In this document: one piece after another, positions 13,259-15,020 of the stretch
Position numbering within the stretch: position 1 is the stretch's first letter
Layout: each line of letters starts with the position of its first letter
Origin: Bacillota bacterium
GTDB lineage: Bacteria; Bacillota; Clostridia; Lachnospirales; Lachnospiraceae
Direction: 5' to 3'
Assembly (NCBI GenBank): GCA_023392995.1
Contig: JAEWMZ010000136.1
Span: 1 to 15,020 of the forward strand
Length of the DNA: 15,020 nucleotides
The notes under the pieces: generated by a model
Databases searched by the model: none
Seen by the model: the letters and a program-made list of their open reading frames with translations, nothing else
What the model was told of the DNA's origin: nothing
Position numbers and translations under genes: made by a program

Positions 13259-13906
13259 ATGGAAAAGAAAGAGAATGGTGGGGAAAAGTCGAATTTTCTA
13301 AAAAAGGAGAAGTTAGGTCTTTCCCTAAAGAACATAGGGTTACCCCGACTAATCATGCTGGCAATGGCAGGAGTTCTTATCATCTTATTATCGGTTCCCG
13401 GAATTTTTAGCTCGGTTAACTCCAAGAAGGAGATACCTAAGGATAATGAATCAAAGGTTGTGCAAAAAGATAGTAATACGACAAGCTATGATTCGAATAC
13501 TTATATATCAGAAATGGAAAATAAGTTGGAAAAAATCCTTGGTAAGGTGTCCGGTATAGGTAATGTAGAAGTGATGATTACATTGAAAGCTTCGTCGGAG
13601 CAGGTTCCTTTAAAGGATAAACCATCTACACAGGAAAGCGTGAACGAAGTAGACGGGGAGGGTGGAAGCAGAACAAATAATAATATGACACGGGAAGATA
13701 GTACTGTTCTGGTTACGAACGAGGATGGGAATTCGCAGCCCTACATAATACAGGAACTGGAACCGGAGGTAGAAGGCGTCCTAGTGATTGCCGAGGGCGG
13801 AGATAACGCAAAAATTAAATTAGACGTTATAGAAGCCGCGCAGGTATTATTTGGAATACCAGCGCATAAAGTTAAAGTAATGAAGATGAATCAAGCTAAT
13901 AATTAA
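13259..13906 (+). CDS. spoIIIAG: Stage III sporulation protein AG
   Basis: Forms the large ring of the SpoIIIA channel. A basic N-terminus is followed by one membrane segment (about 31-50, LIMLAMAGVLIILLSVPGIF), then the soluble domain in the intermembrane space. The ring-building domain begins YISEMENKLEKILGKVSGIG and VEVMITLKA, is interrupted by a polar loop rich in N, E and G, and resumes with VEGVLVIAEGGDN and IKLDVIEAAQVLFGIPAHKV, both highly conserved in the family. Length of 215 residues is normal. GGGAGG lies about 10 bases upstream of ATG 13259. It is 14 bases from spoIIIAH. Confidence 0.95.
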   Translation: MEKKENGGEKSNFLKKEKLGLSLKNIGLPRLIMLAMAGVLIILLSVPGIFSSVNSKKEIPKDNESKVVQKDSNTTSYDSNTYISEMENKLEKILGKVSGIGNVEVMITLKASSEQVPLKDKPSTQESVNEVDGEGGSRTNNNMTREDSTVLVTNEDGNSQPYIIQELEPEVEGVLVIAEGGDNAKIKLDVIEAAQVLFGIPAHKVKVMKMNQANN

Positions 13907-13920
13907 TCAGGAGGCGTAAA

Positions 13921-14742
13921 ATGAAGAATATATTCAAGAAGAACCATGTCATAATAACAGCATTAGCAATTATGATCGTAATTGCGGGTTATCTAAGCTT
14001 TACGAACCGGGATGCGGCAAAGGATTCGGATACGATGTTAACCGTAAATCCAGGATCAGAAAATTATGATGAATACACAGAAGTGGATGGCGTTAATGTA
14101 GCAACCAATGCAGATGTATCCCCAACGGCGGCAGCCACGGATACAACCACAGATAATGGAACAACGACTACCGATGAAGATGCTACAACTGTAGATGATA
14201 CGGATACAGGAGCGAATGAGAATGATGCAGAAGCTACTGAGACAGATAAGGATGATGAATTAGGCTCAGCTGATATTTCGGATGAAGATGTTTTGGCATC
14301 CTCTCATGATGTAGCTGACAATGGCGAGCTGGATCTAAAGGATGGCACTCCCGGAGAAGCAGTACTTGCAAATGCATCCATCGACTCTGGTTATTTTATC
14401 TCTTCAAAGATTGAGCGTGAGCAGGTTCGTGCACAAAGCAGAGCTAATCTGATGGAGATGATCGGAAGTAAAAACGTATCTGAGAAAATGAAAGCAAAGG
14501 CAGAAGACAGTATGATTAAGCTTACTGAGGCATCCGAGAAAGAAAAAGCAACCGAAATTTTGTTAGGCGCAAAAGGCTTTGATGATGCAGTAGTTTATAT
14601 CGTAGATGATAAAGCAAGCGTAGTTGTTAATGCAACCACCTTGACAGATCAGCAGCTGGCAATTATCGAAAATGTAGTGAAAGAGAACACTGGAATTAAG
14701 GTTGCTAACATCAGTATCAATACTGTAGTGGCTTCAGAATAA
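13921..14742 (+). CDS. spoIIIAH: Stage III sporulation protein AH with a long acidic linker
   Basis: Mother-cell membrane protein whose outer domain contacts forespore SpoIIQ in studied species. A membrane segment lies at about residues 9-27 (HVIITALAIMIVIAGYLSF). Residues about 55-130 are a low-complexity linker of T, D, E, A and N with no aromatic residues after Y54. The conserved ring-building domain follows: YFISSKIEREQVRAQSRANL (about 159-178), EKEKATEILLGAKGFDDAVV and a VVVNATTLTDQQ segment. The total of 273 residues exceeds the 218 of Bacillus subtilis, mostly from the linker. ATG 13921 follows AGGAGG (about 8 bases). It is the last gene of the operon and a strong terminator lies downstream. 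Confidence 0.95.
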   Translation: MKNIFKKNHVIITALAIMIVIAGYLSFTNRDAAKDSDTMLTVNPGSENYDEYTEVDGVNVATNADVSPTAAATDTTTDNGTTTTDEDATTVDDTDTGANENDAEATETDKDDELGSADISDEDVLASSHDVADNGELDLKDGTPGEAVLANASIDSGYFISSKIEREQVRAQSRANLMEMIGSKNVSEKMKAKAEDSMIKLTEASEKEKATEILLGAKGFDDAVVYIVDDKASVVVNATTLTDQQLAIIENVVKENTGIKVANISINTVVASE

Positions 14743-14809
14743 CGTTCAATAAGGAATCAGAATAAGAAATTGGTATAACAGCCATACATATAATATAATT
14801 ATATTTGCA

Positions 14810-14846
14810 AAAAGTTGCGTAATTTGATATAGATTACGCAACTTTT
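14810..14846 (+). terminator. Terminator of the spoIIIA operon
   Basis: GTTGCGTAAT (14814-14823) pairs perfectly with ATTACGCAAC (14833-14842), flanked by AAAA and TTTT to make a 14-bp stem with T-tract. It lies 68 bases after the spoIIIAH stop and may also work on the minus strand. Confidence 0.9.
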
Positions 14847-14912
14847 GTTACCGCCCTCCCGAAGACTCTTGTTTCATAGATGATTGTATCTAGGGGATTT
14901 CAAACAAATTTA

Positions 14913-14951
14913 TTTACATTGGTTGATTGTACTGGTATAATGCTATATAAT
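14913..14951 (+). promoter_or_regulatory. Tandem sigma-A-like promoters for the next gene
   Basis: Two overlapping pairs are visible, each with 17-base spacing: TTTACA (14913-14918) with TATAAT (14936-14941), and TTGATT (14923-14928) with TATAAT (14946-14951). Both would give a leader of about 50-60 bases before the gene starting at 15009. Vegetative promoters here suggest the following gene is not part of the sporulation operon. Confidence 0.7.
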
Positions 14952-15008
14952 GTAAGTATCAGTTAGGATTGATATACCGGATACGATAGGACTTAGGAGG
15001 TAATCAAA

Positions 15009-15020
15009 TTGAATAAGGAA
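15009..15020 (+). CDS. 5' end of the next gene (partial)
   Basis: TTG 15009 follows AGGAGG (14995-15000) at 8 bases and opens a frame M-N-K-E to the window edge. With the promoters just upstream this is a credible gene start. In many Firmicutes an Asp23/Gls24-family gene follows spoIIIAH, so that product is plausible, but four codons cannot show it. Confidence 0.55.

Noticed and set aside
1..15020. CRISPR array, tRNA, rRNA, transposase or prophage
   Set aside because: I saw no spaced identical repeats beyond the aroE minisatellite, no cloverleaf-like sequence, and no mobile-element protein motifs.

Overview
The window looks like chromosomal DNA of an anaerobic, endospore-forming Firmicute, most likely a Lachnospiraceae/Clostridia relative. 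The evidence is the AT-rich sequence with strong GGAGG-type ribosome binding sites, frequent TTG/GTG starts, a complete eight-gene spoIIIA sporulation operon, and a K+-type membrane pyrophosphatase of the kind found in anaerobic Clostridia. No tRNA, rRNA, CRISPR array, transposase or phage gene was seen.

Layout, left to right. Positions 1-86 hold the probable tail of an incomplete gene. Next comes a membrane-anchored protein of unknown function (195-1211). It is followed by a two-gene unit: a fusion of an XRE-type DNA-binding domain with a complete desulfoferrodoxin/superoxide-reductase-like module (1359-1952), and a small degenerate GIY-YIG-family protein (1971-2315). A palindrome-rich leader with a near-consensus sigma-A promoter precedes hppA, a membrane Na+/H+ pyrophosphatase (2799-4883). 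On the opposite strand, tail to tail with hppA across a shared bidirectional terminator, is aroE (4973-5956). This shikimate dehydrogenase carries a 55-residue tandem pentapeptide-like insertion in its NADP-binding domain. Upstream of aroE, on the same strand, is a histidine kinase/response regulator pair (6172-8131). A 66-residue small protein (8363-8563) is divergent from the kinase.

The right half is the spoIIIA operon: spoIIIAA, AB, AC, AD, AE, AF, AG and AH (8879-14742), ended by a strong terminator. It encodes the mother-cell side of the SpoIIIA-SpoIIQ channel: the ATPase AA, the membrane proteins AB to AE, and the ring-forming AF, AG and AH. The operon is interrupted between AE and AF by 331 noncoding bases containing a roughly 90-bp near-perfect palindrome, and between AC and AD by a 118-base gap. 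After spoIIIAH, tandem sigma-A-like promoters lead to a gene that starts at 15009 and runs off the window.

The most unusual items are the pentapeptide-like insertion in AroE, the XRE-desulfoferrodoxin fusion with all nine predicted iron ligands and an operator-like repeat set, the pseudoknot-capable hppA leader, and the palindromic element inside the spoIIIA operon. All functional statements rest on reading motifs in the sequence; no database search was run.
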